From Lachnospiraceae bacterium UBA7225 (GTDB lineage: Bacteria; Bacillota; Clostridia; Lachnospirales; Lachnospiraceae), in contig DKTR01000112.1 in assembly GCA_002473385.1 (NCBI GenBank), positions 426-31,801 of the forward strand: 31,376 nt of DNA, in the 5' to 3' direction. The notes under the pieces were generated by a model, which was not told the origin of the DNA, did no database searches, and saw only the letters and a program-made list of their open reading frames with translations. A program made the translations under genes and the position numbers. Shown here piece after piece: positions 19,745-28,535 of the stretch (position 1 is its first letter; every line of letters starts with the position of its first letter).

Positions 19745-22326
19745 GCGCGCACCTCCGCCGTCAGTTTGCCATCCCGCGCGTCAATCGTGATGATATCTCC
19801 GCCGCGCACCTCGCCGGAAAGAATTTCCCGCGCTGCCAGCGTCTCTACGTTTTTCTGCAGGAACCGTTTCAATGGTCTTGCGCCATACATCGGCTCATAG
19901 CCGCCCTCAATAACAAATGCCTTTGCTGCGTCTGTAAGCTGCAGAGAAATATCCCGCGAAGCCAGCCGCCTGTTCAGATCCGCCATCATCAGATCAATGA
20001 TATGTCCGATGTTTTCCTTTGTGAGCGGTTTGAACATAATAATCTCATCAAGCCGGTTCAGAAACTCCGGACGGAAATGAGACCGCAGATCATTCATTAC
20101 CAGTTCCTCGCACTCCGGACGGATGCTGCCGTCATCCTCAATGCCGTCCAGCAGATAGGTGGAACCGATATTGGATGTCATGATCAGAATAGTATTTTTA
20201 AAGTCCACCGTTCTGCCCTGCGAATCTGTGATGCGCCCGTCGTCCAGCACCTGCAGGAGTACGTTGAATACATCCGGATGCGCCTTCTCAATTTCATCGA
20301 ACAACACCACCGAATACGGCTTTCTGCGCACCGCCTCCGTAAGCTGTCCGCCCTCCTCATAACCGACATATCCGGGAGGCGCTCCGATCAGACGGGAAAC
20401 GGAGTATTTCTCCATATATTCGCTCATATCAATACGCACCATATTCTGCTCATCGTCAAACAGGCTCTGTGCCAGCGCCTTTGCCAGCTCCGTCTTGCCG
20501 ACACCGGTCGGTCCCATAAACAGGAAGGAGCCGATAGGCTTGGTCGGATCCTTGATGCCTGCCTTGGAACGCAAAATGGCATCCGTCACCTTCTGCACTC
20601 CGTCATCCTGCCCGATGACACGCTTATGCAGTTCACTGCCCAGATTCAGGATCTTGCTCCGCTCACTCTCGGTAAGCTTCGCCACCGGAATACCCGTCCA
20701 GCGGGAAATGATACGGCTGATTTCTTCCTCTGTAACGCTTTCGTGTACCAGAGAAAGGTCCTTGCTTTTCACCTTTTCTTCCTCGATGGCAAGCTGCTGC
20801 TGCAGCTTCGGCAGCTCTCCGTACTGGAGCTGTGCCGCGCGGTTTAAATCGTACTCCCGCTGTGCCTTCTCGATTTCCTTATTCATTCCCTCGATCTGCT
20901 CACGCAGCTTCGATAGATTTTCCACAGCACTCTTCTCATTATCCCATTGCGCCTTCATACCGGCAAATTCGTCCTTCAGATCCGCCAGCTCTCTTTGCAG
21001 GTTTGCCAGACGATCCTGGCTCAGCTTATCAGTCTCTTTCTTCAGCGCCGCTTCTTCAATCTCCATCTGCATCACCCGGCGGCGCAGTTCATCCAGCTCT
21101 GTAGGCATGGAATCCAGCTCCGTCTTGATCAGCGCACACGCCTCATCCACCAGATCGATTGCCTTATCTGGCAGGAAACGGTCGGAAATATAGCGATCGG
21201 ACAGGGTTGCCGCCGCCACCAGCGCACTGTCAGTGATCTTGACTCCGTGATAAACCTCATAACGGTCTTTTAAACCACGCAGAATAGAAATCGTATCCTC
21301 CACGGTCGGCTCATCCACCATTACCGGCTGGAAACGCCGCTCCAGAGCCGCATCCTTTTCAATGTACTGGCGATACTCATCCAGCGTGGTTGCACCAATG
21401 CAGTGAAGCTCACCGCGCGCAAGCATCGGCTTCAGCATATTTCCGGCATCCATGGCACCGTCCGTCTTGCCTGCGCCGACGATCAGATGCAGCTCATCAA
21501 TGAACAGAATCATTTCTCCGTCACTCTTACGCACATCCTCCAGCACCGCCTTCAGACGCTCCTCAAATTCCCCGCGGTATTTCGCGCCTGCTACCAGAGC
21601 ACCCATATCCAGCGAAAATATCTTTTTATTTTTCAGTCCCTCCGGAACATCGCCGCGCACAATACGCTGCGCAAGCCCCTCAACAACTGCCGTCTTGCCG
21701 ACACCCGGCTCTCCGATCAGCACCGGATTGTTTTTCGTCTTGCGGGACAGAATGCGGATGACATTGCGTATCTCTGTATCACGTCCGATCACCGGATCAA
21801 GCTTCTGCTGGCGTGCCTTCTCAACCAGCTCCTGCCCATATTTTTTCAATGTATCGTAGGTCGCCTCCGGATTGTCCGAGGTGACGCGCTGATTTCCGCG
21901 CACAGTAGACAACGCCTGCAGGAAACGCTCGCGTGTGATACCGAATTCACGGAACATTTCCTTCACCGCCTTGTTTGGATGGCGGATCAGTGACAGAAAC
22001 AGATGTTCAACAGAAACATACTCGTCGCCCATCGCCTTCGCCTCATCCTCGGCAGACACCAGCACCTGGTTCAGATCATTTCCAATATATACCTTACCGC
22101 CCGAAACTTTCGTGCGCTTTTCCAGCGCCGCAATAATGGCATTGGCAAAATACTGCGGCTGGATTTCCATTTTCTCAATTAATTTCATGATCAGGCTGTC
22201 TTCCTGGTTCATGAGTGCATACAGCAGATGCTCTTCCTCGATTTCCTGGTTCCCATATTCATAGGCTATCTTTTCCAGATCGTTAATCGCCTGCAGGGAT
22301 TTCTGCGTAAATTTATTGATATTCAT
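19741..22326 (-). CDS. clpB: ATP-dependent disaggregase ClpB
   Basis: This 861-residue Hsp100 chaperone pulls polypeptides out of aggregates together with DnaK. The N-terminal Clp repeat domain covers about 1-150 (FTQKSLQAINDLEKIAYEYG). The first AAA+ module has Walker A GEPGVGKT near 202-209 and IIRGD-type pore surroundings (KYRGEFEERLKAVL). The coiled-coil M-domain (about 400-525, ALKKETDKLSQDRLANLQRE) distinguishes ClpB from ClpA and ClpC. The second module has Walker A GPTGVGKT near 603, Walker B VVLFDEIEKAHPDVFN and GYVGYEEGG as pore loop. No ClpP-binding loop was noticed. AGGAGGGG precedes the ATG. I see neither a CIRCE element nor a tandem CtsR box upstream. Confidence 0.97.
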   Translation of the reverse strand: MNINKFTQKSLQAINDLEKIAYEYGNQEIEEEHLLYALMNQEDSLIMKLIEKMEIQPQYFANAIIAALEKRTKVSGGKVYIGNDLNQVLVSAEDEAKAMGDEYVSVEHLFLSLIRHPNKAVKEMFREFGITRERFLQALSTVRGNQRVTSDNPEATYDTLKKYGQELVEKARQQKLDPVIGRDTEIRNVIRILSRKTKNNPVLIGEPGVGKTAVVEGLAQRIVRGDVPEGLKNKKIFSLDMGALVAGAKYRGEFEERLKAVLEDVRKSDGEMILFIDELHLIVGAGKTDGAMDAGNMLKPMLARGELHCIGATTLDEYRQYIEKDAALERRFQPVMVDEPTVEDTISILRGLKDRYEVYHGVKITDSALVAAATLSDRYISDRFLPDKAIDLVDEACALIKTELDSMPTELDELRRRVMQMEIEEAALKKETDKLSQDRLANLQRELADLKDEFAGMKAQWDNEKSAVENLSKLREQIEGMNKEIEKAQREYDLNRAAQLQYGELPKLQQQLAIEEEKVKSKDLSLVHESVTEEEISRIISRWTGIPVAKLTESERSKILNLGSELHKRVIGQDDGVQKVTDAILRSKAGIKDPTKPIGSFLFMGPTGVGKTELAKALAQSLFDDEQNMVRIDMSEYMEKYSVSRLIGAPPGYVGYEEGGQLTEAVRRKPYSVVLFDEIEKAHPDVFNVLLQVLDDGRITDSQGRTVDFKNTILIMTSNIGSTYLLDGIEDDGSIRPECEELVMNDLRSHFRPEFLNRLDEIIMFKPLTKENIGHIIDLMMADLNRRLASRDISLQLTDAAKAFVIEGGYEPMYGARPLKRFLQKNVETLAAREILSGEVRGGDIITIDARDGKLTAEVRA

Positions 22327-22394
22327 AACATTCCCCTCCTCTTCTCAGAGAATTTCATAACAAACAGATCATAGCTTCCATTTGTTCTATAACT

Positions 22395-22422
22395 ACTATA
22401 ACACAAGTTTCGTAAAATGCAA
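22395..22422 (-). promoter_or_regulatory. Putative clpB promoter
   Basis: TTGCAT at 22422-22417, a 16-base spacer and TATAGT at 22400-22395 on the minus strand, about 70 bases before the clpB start. No CIRCE (TTAGCACTC-N9-GAGTGCTAA) or GGTCAAA repeats of CtsR can be seen around it. Confidence 0.55.
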
Positions 22423-22593
22423 GTACTTTTTTCGAAATCTATAGATTTTTCCACCTGTGCGGCTGCAATTCGCTGAACCATTTGCATGCAATTTATGGCA
22501 ATGCAAACAGATGGAAATTTTTTGTCTGGTACCTGCTTCTCTTTTTGTCTCATATATGATAGAATCAGATAGCTTCAGGAAAGGAAATTACTT

Positions 22594-23934
22594 ATGGATT
22601 CCACGAAAAATATGACCGCCGGCAAACCGGGACAGCTGATTTTTTCATTTGCGCTCCCACTGATGATCGGCAACCTGTTCCAGCAGCTTTATACAGTCGC
22701 TGATGCCATGATTGTCGGGCAGGTGCTCGGCGTTGCCGGAATTGCTGCTGTCGGTGCTGCAGAATGGATGATCTGGCTGATGCAGGGAATGATCCAGGGC
22801 TTCACCCAGGGCTTTTCCATCTGGATGGCACAGGCATTCGGCGCCGGAAATGCGAAAGAGCTCCGCCTTGTCATTGCAAATTCGGCTGTTTTATCCGCCG
22901 CCATCGCCGTGCTGATGCTGGTTTTCGGACAGTTTGCTGCCGCACCCATACTACATATATTAAATACTCCCGCTACAGTATTCCCCGATGCGGCGGTTTA
23001 TATGCGCACCATGTTTGTCGGCATCCCGGTGGTGATGGCATATAATTTGTCTGCCTCTATCCTGCGCTCTCTCGGCGACGGGAAAACACCGCTGTACGCC
23101 ATGGTGTTTGCCTCCATACTGAATATTGCACTGGATCTGCTTTTTGTGGCCGTCTTTCACCGGGGCGTAGCAGGTGCTGCTGCCGCTACAGTCATTGCAC
23201 AGCTTGCCTCCGGCATTTTCTGTCTGGCACGTATCCGTTCCATTGAGATGCTGAAGCTGGAGAAGGAAGATTTTACCCCGCAGCCGCACACACACAGCAA
23301 GCTTCTGAAGCTCGGCTTTCCGATGGCATTCCAGAATGCCGTCATTTCCGTGGGCGGTATGATCGTGCAATCTGTTGTCAACAGTTTCGGCGTGCTTTTT
23401 ATTGCCGGCTTTACCGCTACCAATAAGCTGTATGGTATGCTGGAGGTGGCAGCCACCTCCTATGGCTTTGCTATGACTACCTATACCGGACAGAATATCG
23501 GCGCCGGAAAATATGGGCGCATCCGCAGCGGCTACCGCGCTGCCATGGAAATTGCAGTGCTTACCTCCCTTGTCATTATGGCGATAATGATTTTCGGCGG
23601 CAGGGCAATCCTTGGCTGCTTTATTTCCGGCGATGAAAAGACGGTAGCGGATACGCTGGCAATCGCCTATCACTATTTGTTTATTATGAGTATCTGCCTG
23701 CCCATCTTGTACTATCTGCATGTCACCCGTTCCTGCATCCAGGGCATGGGCAATACAGTGCTGCCGATGGTTTCAGGCATCGCAGAATTTCTCATGCGGA
23801 CCGGTGCCGCGCTGCTGCTGCCCCTTCTCATGGGACAGGAAGGCATCTTCTACGCGGAAATTGCCGCCTGGGCAGGCGCAGACGTAGTGCTGTTTTTCAG
23901 TTTCCTGCACTGTATGAAGCTTTTTTATGATTAG
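22594..23934 (+). CDS. MATE-family multidrug/metabolite efflux transporter
   Basis: A 446-residue membrane protein with about twelve hydrophobic segments, which exports cationic compounds in exchange for Na+ or H+. The N-terminal motif KPGQLIFSFALPLMIGNLFQ followed by QLYTVADAMIVGQVLGVAG is the standard MATE (NorM/DinF branch) signature, repeated in weaker form in the second half (KLLKLGFPMAFQNAVISVGG). Length is normal. AAAGGAAATTACTT precedes the ATG. It is transcribed divergently from clpB. The promoter is unclear; TATGAT and TAGAAT lie at 22555-22565 without a good -35. Substrate unknown. Confidence 0.93.
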   Translation: MDSTKNMTAGKPGQLIFSFALPLMIGNLFQQLYTVADAMIVGQVLGVAGIAAVGAAEWMIWLMQGMIQGFTQGFSIWMAQAFGAGNAKELRLVIANSAVLSAAIAVLMLVFGQFAAAPILHILNTPATVFPDAAVYMRTMFVGIPVVMAYNLSASILRSLGDGKTPLYAMVFASILNIALDLLFVAVFHRGVAGAAAATVIAQLASGIFCLARIRSIEMLKLEKEDFTPQPHTHSKLLKLGFPMAFQNAVISVGGMIVQSVVNSFGVLFIAGFTATNKLYGMLEVAATSYGFAMTTYTGQNIGAGKYGRIRSGYRAAMEIAVLTSLVIMAIMIFGGRAILGCFISGDEKTVADTLAIAYHYLFIMSICLPILYYLHVTRSCIQGMGNTVLPMVSGIAEFLMRTGAALLLPLLMGQEGIFYAEIAAWAGADVVLFFSFLHCMKLFYD

Positions 23935-23981
23935 CAGATTTCTCTTTTCCGCATATGATAATAAAAAAGGATAGGAGAAAA

Positions 23982-24338
23982 ATGATGAACACTCAGAACA
24001 ATGATTGTGAAAGACAGAAACACGTTCATGAGATCACGGGCAGCACCGAAATCGTCAGAGAATGTCATGACTGTCATAATCATAGATTTGCCACTGTTTC
24101 CGGCGAAGCAATTGAGATTCCCGGCAAACACGATCATTTTCACGAAGTAAAGTTCCGCACAGATTTTTCTGACGGACATTACCATGAATTCTGCGGCAAA
24201 TCCTCCGGCGCAATCGATGTGGGCGGCGGAAAGCATGTGCATTTCGCAAAGGCCTGTACCGAAGAAGCTGACGGACACAGACACGAGTTCCAGGTTGCCT
24301 CTCTGATCGACAGCCCGACAGATTTTAAATGTAAATAA
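23982..24338 (+). CDS. YmaF-family histidine-rich protein
   Basis: A 118-residue soluble protein with repeated His-x-His units: KHVHEI, CHNHRF, KHDHFHEV, GHYHEF, KHVHFA and GHRHEF, spaced about 20 residues apart, plus ECHDC. This matches the YmaF family of Firmicutes, named after a Bacillus protein of unknown function. The regular spacing suggests a small beta-repeat fold with the histidines on one face; metal binding is plausible but not shown. AGGAG precedes two adjacent ATGs at 23982 and 23985, the second having better spacing. It follows the MATE gene by 47 bases and is ended by a strong terminator. Confidence 0.85.
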   Translation: MMNTQNNDCERQKHVHEITGSTEIVRECHDCHNHRFATVSGEAIEIPGKHDHFHEVKFRTDFSDGHYHEFCGKSSGAIDVGGGKHVHFAKACTEEADGHRHEFQVASLIDSPTDFKCK

Positions 24339-24348
24339 GCATCAAAGG

Positions 24349-24382
24349 CGCCCCGGCAGCATGCCGGGGCGTTAAATATTTT
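24349..24382 (+). terminator. Strong terminator between the YmaF gene and the convergent FAD dehydrogenase gene
   Basis: CGCCCCGGCA at 24349-24358 pairs perfectly with TGCCGGGGCG at 24362-24371 around a three-base loop, followed by TTAAATATTTTC. The stem can also stop transcripts arriving on the minus strand, although the T run there is short. Confidence 0.85.
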
Positions 24383-24396
24383 CATACAATATGAAA

Positions 24397-25791
24397 TTAG
24401 CTTGTCATCTCATCTGCTATAACGTCCGCCACATATACGCCGCTGGCTGAGGCATGGGACAGCGAGTGTGTCACTCCGCTGCCATCACCGATAACATACA
24501 AACCTTTATATATGGTTTCCAGACGGTTGTTCAACTCCACTTCCATATTATAGAATTTCACTTCTACGCCGTACAGAAGTGTATCGTCGTTGGCTGTTCC
24601 GGGAGCGATTTTATCAAGCGCGTATATCATTTCAATGATCCCATCCAGAATCCGCTTCGGCAGCACCAGGCTCAGATCGCCCGGCGTAGCGGCAAGTGTC
24701 GGCTGTACCAGCCCTTCCTCTATTCTGGATCTTGTACTTCTGCGTCCACGCTCCAGATCGCCAAAGCGCTGGACAATCACCCCGCCGCCCAGCATATTGG
24801 AAAGCCTTGCAATACTTTCCCCGTAACCATTACTGTCCTTGAATGGCTCGGAAAAATGCTTTGCGACAAGCAGCGCAAAGTTTGTGTTCTCTGTCTTCAT
24901 AGCAGGGTCTTCGAAGCTGTGCCCGTTTACCGTCACAATCCCGTTTGTATTTTCATTTACAACGATGCCGTTCGGATTCATGCAGAACGTACGCACATTA
25001 TCTTCAAATTTTTCGGTGCGGTACACGATCTTGCTTTCATAAAGCTGATCTGTCAGATGCGAAAAGATCACTGCCGGAAGCTCCACCCGGACGCCAATGT
25101 CCACACGATTGGATTTTGTGGGAATCTGCAGTTCCCCGCAGATCCGCTCCATCCATTTGCTCCCGCTCCTTCCAACAGAAATAATACACTGGCGGCACTC
25201 CGCCGTCTCTTCTCCCGCAAGCACCCGGTACCCGTTGTCCGTAATTTCAATCCGGTCCACCGGTGTCCGGAACTTGAATTCCACCTTGTCCTTCAGATCG
25301 TCATATAGTTTTCCAAGAACAACATAGTTAATGTCTGTCCCCAGATGGCGGACAGAAGCGTCCAGCAGCTTTAGCTTGTTCTGCATGCAGATTTTCTTAA
25401 ATTCGCTCCCGGCAGTGGAATACATTTTTGTCTGTGCACCGCCGTATGAGACATTAATATCGTCCACATACTTCATCAGCTCAAGCGCTTTTTCTTTCCC
25501 AATATATTCGTACAGTGTTCCCCCGAAATCATTTGTGATATTGTATTTTCCGTCAGAGAAAGCTCCCGCTCCGCCAAAGCCGTTCATAATGGCACATGGC
25601 TTGCACTTTATACAGCTTTTCACCTTTTTCCCGTCAATCGGACACTTCCGCTTTTCCAGCGGATTGCCGCTCTCAAACACCGCTATTTTCAGCTCCGGTC
25701 TTTTCTTTACCAGCTCGTAAGCGGAAAAAATCCCGCCCGGTCCTGCCCCAATAATAATCACATCATATTGTGCGTACTGTATTCTGTCCAT
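24397..25791 (-). CDS. FAD-dependent dehydrogenase of the COG2509 type
   Basis: A 464-residue flavoprotein. The dinucleotide-binding motif is VIIIGAGPGGIFSAYELVKK near residues 10-30, and the second FAD contact is YVIGDGSGVTHSLSHASASG near the C-terminus. A distinctive block, CPIDGKKVKSCIKCKPCAIM, contains four cysteines and precedes NGFGGAGAFSDGKYN; these suggest a bound metal or iron-sulfur site, or redox-active thiols. The family is annotated as uncharacterised NAD(FAD)-utilising dehydrogenase. TTGGGAGGG precedes the ATG at 25791; the open frame to 25878 overlaps the HD gene and is rejected. It ends the lar gene cluster and is probably cotranscribed with it. Confidence 0.87.
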   Translation of the reverse strand: MDRIQYAQYDVIIIGAGPGGIFSAYELVKKRPELKIAVFESGNPLEKRKCPIDGKKVKSCIKCKPCAIMNGFGGAGAFSDGKYNITNDFGGTLYEYIGKEKALELMKYVDDINVSYGGAQTKMYSTAGSEFKKICMQNKLKLLDASVRHLGTDINYVVLGKLYDDLKDKVEFKFRTPVDRIEITDNGYRVLAGEETAECRQCIISVGRSGSKWMERICGELQIPTKSNRVDIGVRVELPAVIFSHLTDQLYESKIVYRTEKFEDNVRTFCMNPNGIVVNENTNGIVTVNGHSFEDPAMKTENTNFALLVAKHFSEPFKDSNGYGESIARLSNMLGGGVIVQRFGDLERGRRSTRSRIEEGLVQPTLAATPGDLSLVLPKRILDGIIEMIYALDKIAPGTANDDTLLYGVEVKFYNMEVELNNRLETIYKGLYVIGDGSGVTHSLSHASASGVYVADVIADEMTS

Positions 25792-25822
25792 CAAAATCCC
25801 TCCCAATAAAAGACATTCCCAA

Positions 25823-26266
25823 TTACTCAGCGCCCAGCAGATATGCCCGCGCCTTTTCATATTTTTTACACCTCTCATAATCCCGTATCGTCGGATTGGG
25901 AATCCGTGACAGATCCAGATTATGTGTAATGTCGGATATTTTCACCGCGCATGCAATCGGATTCTTTTTGACAAGATAAATATACTCCCTGTACGACAGA
26001 GCATCATTTTTATTGTGCGTCAGCACACAAATTGCCTCTACCAGTTTCGGCGGAAATCCTTCCGTCAGTAAATCCTCTGCCGTCACACTGCTGTCCTCCA
26101 AAACATCGTGCAGCAGCGCCACTATCTTTAGCTCATATCCCTTTACCCCCTCCGCAACCGCGAGCGGATGGCTGATGTAGGGATTACCTCCCTTATCCAC
26201 CTGTCCTGCATGTGCATTTACTGCTATCTCTTCTGCCCGTCTATATAATGTCTCAAGATCTTTCAT
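25823..26266 (-). CDS. Small HD-domain protein resembling alarmone (ppGpp) hydrolases
   Basis: A 147-residue single-domain phosphohydrolase. The order of conserved residues matches the hydrolase domain of RelA/SpoT and the small hydrolase Mesh1: AHAGQVDKGGNPYISHPLAV (His19, His33), LLHDVLEDS (His53-Asp54, Glu57-Asp58) and VKISDITHN (Asp112, Asn116). There is no synthetase or regulatory domain. Hydrolysis of (p)ppGpp or, as for Mesh1, NADPH is possible; other nucleotides cannot be excluded. AGGAG lies just before the ATG, and the gene overlaps the end of larC by 14 bases, so coupling with larC is likely. Confidence 0.82.
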   Translation of the reverse strand: MKDLETLYRRAEEIAVNAHAGQVDKGGNPYISHPLAVAEGVKGYELKIVALLHDVLEDSSVTAEDLLTEGFPPKLVEAICVLTHNKNDALSYREYIYLVKKNPIACAVKISDITHNLDLSRIPNPTIRDYERCKKYEKARAYLLGAE

Positions 26267-27620
26267 AGCTCCTGTAAATCTCCCACAATGATTTTCCGTT
26301 TTTCGCTGCCAGTTTTACCGCGCTTTCATATTCCGGATAAATCCGTTCCTCCTCTCCCAGATATACTTTTTTTGCCTCTATTTCCCCACACGGTGTGTGC
26401 ACCCGCACCTGTTCTCTCTTTAATATGCTGCGTTCTTCTGTCCGCCTGCGGATGCCGATGGTCGTCGTATGCTGAAACATCAGACGCTCCATGCGCGCGC
26501 CGTCCTGCGGCTTTGAAAGAACGGTCAGACGGTATGCCGGACGATTTTTCTTCATATAAACAGGTGTGTAAAACACATCCAGAGCGCCTGCCGCCAGAAG
26601 CACCTCCATCGCCGCACCGAGCATTTCCCCCGTACAGTCATCCAGATTCGCTTCCAGAACCAGAATCTTATCCTGCTCATATGCTGTGCTCTCATCTGCA
26701 GCTCCCTGATAGACCCGCAGCACGTTCGGAACCGGCAGATTTCTGGTACCTGCTCCCCAGCCGATTCCGGCAATCTGCATCTTTGGCATAGTGCCAAAGG
26801 CATCTGCCAGTTCTGTGATAATCGCTGCTCCTGTCGGCGTAACAAGTTCGCCCTCGATATCGAGCTGCTCCAGCGGGGCACCTGCCGCCGCCAGTATTTC
26901 CGAAGTCGCCGGAACCGGCACAGAGAGCAGTCCATGCTGACATTTCACATAGCCGTGCCCCTCATGAAGCACCGATGCGTAAATTGCATCGGCCTTAAGC
27001 ATATCAATCAGAATGGCGCAGCCCACAATGTCAACGATGGAATCTACCGCGCCTACCTCATGAAAGTGGACTTCTTCTATGGATTTTCCATGCACCTTCG
27101 CTTCTGCTGCCGCCACACGTCCGAAAATACGCAGTGCCAGCTCCCGCACGTTTCTGTTCAGTTCACTCTGCATAATCATGCCGCGGATATCCGCAAAATT
27201 GCGGTGCGGATGTGCATGTACGTGATCATGCGAATGCGCGTGTTCATGGTCATGGGAATGCTCATGACCGTGTACATGTTCCTCTTCATGGGAATATTCA
27301 TGATCGTGTACATGTCCCTCTTCATGGGAATATTCATGATCATGTACATGTTCCTCCTCATGAGAATGCTCATGACCGTGCACATGCAAATGCACTTCCC
27401 CACAGTCTTCCGGCACACCGTCTACACATACCTTTACGTGCTTTGCACGGATACCGTTTTTCTCCGTCTCTTCTATTATAATATGGTACCCTTCCAGGTG
27501 CAGCTTATCCAGTTCACGCAAAAACTGCTGTTCGTCCACTCCCAGATCCAGCAGGGCGCCAAGTGTCATATCCCCACTGATACCTGATGCACAGTCAAAA
27601 TACAAAATCTTCTCTGCCAA
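26253..27620 (-). CDS. larC: LarC, nickel insertion enzyme for the nickel-pincer nucleotide cofactor
   Basis: LarC inserts nickel into pyridinium-3,5-bisthiocarboxylic acid mononucleotide, in a CTP-dependent reaction, to complete the NPN cofactor of lactate racemase. This protein has 455 residues. It opens KILYFDCASGISGDMTLGALLD, the family signature, and the C-terminal half contains VLEANLDDCTGEMLGAAMEV. Residues about 85-145 form a very histidine-rich stretch built from 12-residue repeats, probably a nickel store. I choose the TTG at 27620 because AGGAGGG lies before it; the ATG at 27653 has no ribosome site. Unlike Lactobacillus plantarum, where a frameshift joins larC1 and larC2, here the gene is one open frame. 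Confidence 0.93.
   Translation of the reverse strand: MAEKILYFDCASGISGDMTLGALLDLGVDEQQFLRELDKLHLEGYHIIIEETEKNGIRAKHVKVCVDGVPEDCGEVHLHVHGHEHSHEEEHVHDHEYSHEEGHVHDHEYSHEEEHVHGHEHSHDHEHAHSHDHVHAHPHRNFADIRGMIMQSELNRNVRELALRIFGRVAAAEAKVHGKSIEEVHFHEVGAVDSIVDIVGCAILIDMLKADAIYASVLHEGHGYVKCQHGLLSVPVPATSEILAAAGAPLEQLDIEGELVTPTGAAIITELADAFGTMPKMQIAGIGWGAGTRNLPVPNVLRVYQGAADESTAYEQDKILVLEANLDDCTGEMLGAAMEVLLAAGALDVFYTPVYMKKNRPAYRLTVLSKPQDGARMERLMFQHTTTIGIRRRTEERSILKREQVRVHTPCGEIEAKKVYLGEEERIYPEYESAVKLAAKNGKSLWEIYRSYERS
27263..27393 (-). repeat. Tandem 36-bp repeats in larC encoding His-rich 12-residue units
   Basis: Three units of 36 bases (27263-27298, 27299-27334, 27335-27370) and a partial fourth, each about 85-95% alike. 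They encode HEYSHEEEHVHD-like units in frame. A tract like this may change copy number by slippage without breaking the frame. Confidence 0.85.
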
Positions 27621-27684
27621 AGTATTCCCTCCTGTTATATTGTCATGCAGCATATAAATGTTCTGTTATGTCCGGACACAGCTT

Positions 27685-28443
27685 TCATTCGCTGCGTTTT
27701 CCTGCCAGACAGTTGATACTGTGCGCCATATAACCTGCACCAAATCCATTATCAATATTTACCACACTGGTTCCGCTTGCGCAGCTGTTCAGCATGGCAA
27801 GCAGCGCTGCAAGGCCATTGAAGCTCGCGCCGTATCCAACAGACGTAGGCACCGCAATCACCGGCTTATCCGTCAGCCCGCCGATTACAGAAGCCAGCGC
27901 TCCCTCCATGCCCGCCACCGCAATCACGACGTTGGCACGGGCAATCACATCCATTTTCGCAAGCAGGCGATGTATCCCCGCCACGCCTACATCATAAACT
28001 TCTTCTACCTCATTTCCAAGGAAACGTGCCGTCAAAGCTGCTTCTCTCGCCACCGGCAGATCCGATGTCCCGGCACATGCCACCAGAATCATGCCATTGT
28101 TCAGCGGCTGCGATGGTCTGCCCCGGCTTATAATCCGCGCCATCTCATCATACTCCATATCCGGACAGATTTCTCTGACCGCCTCAAACTTCTCACGGCT
28201 GCAGCGGGTACCAAAAATGTGCTCCGCACCGTGTGCCAGCATATTCTTCACGATCCCACAGATCTGTTCCTGCGTCTTTCCGGCACAGTAAATGATTTCC
28301 GGAACACCGGTACGCACCTCACGATGATAGTCCACCTTGGCATACCCAAGTTCCTCAAACGGTTCTATCTTCAGCAGCTTTTCTGCTTCTTCTGCATTGA
28401 TCTGACCCTTTTCCAGCTTCTGCAAAATCTCCGCCGTATTCAC
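27685..28443 (-). CDS. larB: LarB, pyridinium-3,5-biscarboxylic acid mononucleotide synthase
   Basis: LarB carboxylates nicotinic acid adenine dinucleotide and hydrolyses it, the first step of nickel-pincer cofactor synthesis. This 252-residue protein has the PurE-like domain in its second half: VACAGTSDLPVAREAALTAR, VYDVGVAGIHRLL, VAGMEGALASVIGGL and VPTSVGYGASFNGLAALLAM. The N-terminal part (LGYAKVDYHREVRTGVPEII, YCAGKTQEQI) is the usual LarB extension. The start is GTG at 28443, preceded by AAAGGAG with ten-base spacing. It lies between larE and larC. Confidence 0.93.
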   Translation of the reverse strand: MNTAEILQKLEKGQINAEEAEKLLKIEPFEELGYAKVDYHREVRTGVPEIIYCAGKTQEQICGIVKNMLAHGAEHIFGTRCSREKFEAVREICPDMEYDEMARIISRGRPSQPLNNGMILVACAGTSDLPVAREAALTARFLGNEVEEVYDVGVAGIHRLLAKMDVIARANVVIAVAGMEGALASVIGGLTDKPVIAVPTSVGYGASFNGLAALLAMLNSCASGTSVVNIDNGFGAGYMAHSINCLAGKRSE

Positions 28444-28535
28444 AAAACACCATCTCCTTTATCTAAAGTCCCTTCTGTCAGCCGCCCCCCGGAACAGTTC
28501 AGTCCTTAAAACACGCACTGATAAAAACAGTTCCT

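Noticed and set aside
19735..20847. A 370-codon frame on the plus strand opposite clpB
   Set aside because: It is fully antisense to strongly conserved clpB codons, has no family resemblance and lacks a ribosome site.
22323..22553. A 76-codon frame upstream of clpB ending at its start codon
   Set aside because: It runs through the clpB promoter, has no ribosome site and no recognisable protein character; its last codons only share the clpB start region.
24454..25308. A 284-codon plus-strand frame opposite the FAD dehydrogenase
   Set aside because: Fully antisense to a well-recognised gene, with no coherent domain.
27263..27393. Possible CRISPR array
   Set aside because: The 36-bp units are directly adjacent with no spacers and code in frame for His-rich protein.
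26934..27587. A Met/Phe-rich hydrophobic frame opposite larC that looks like a membrane protein
   Set aside because: The repeated MFLFMGIFMI pattern is only the antisense reading of the His-rich repeat.
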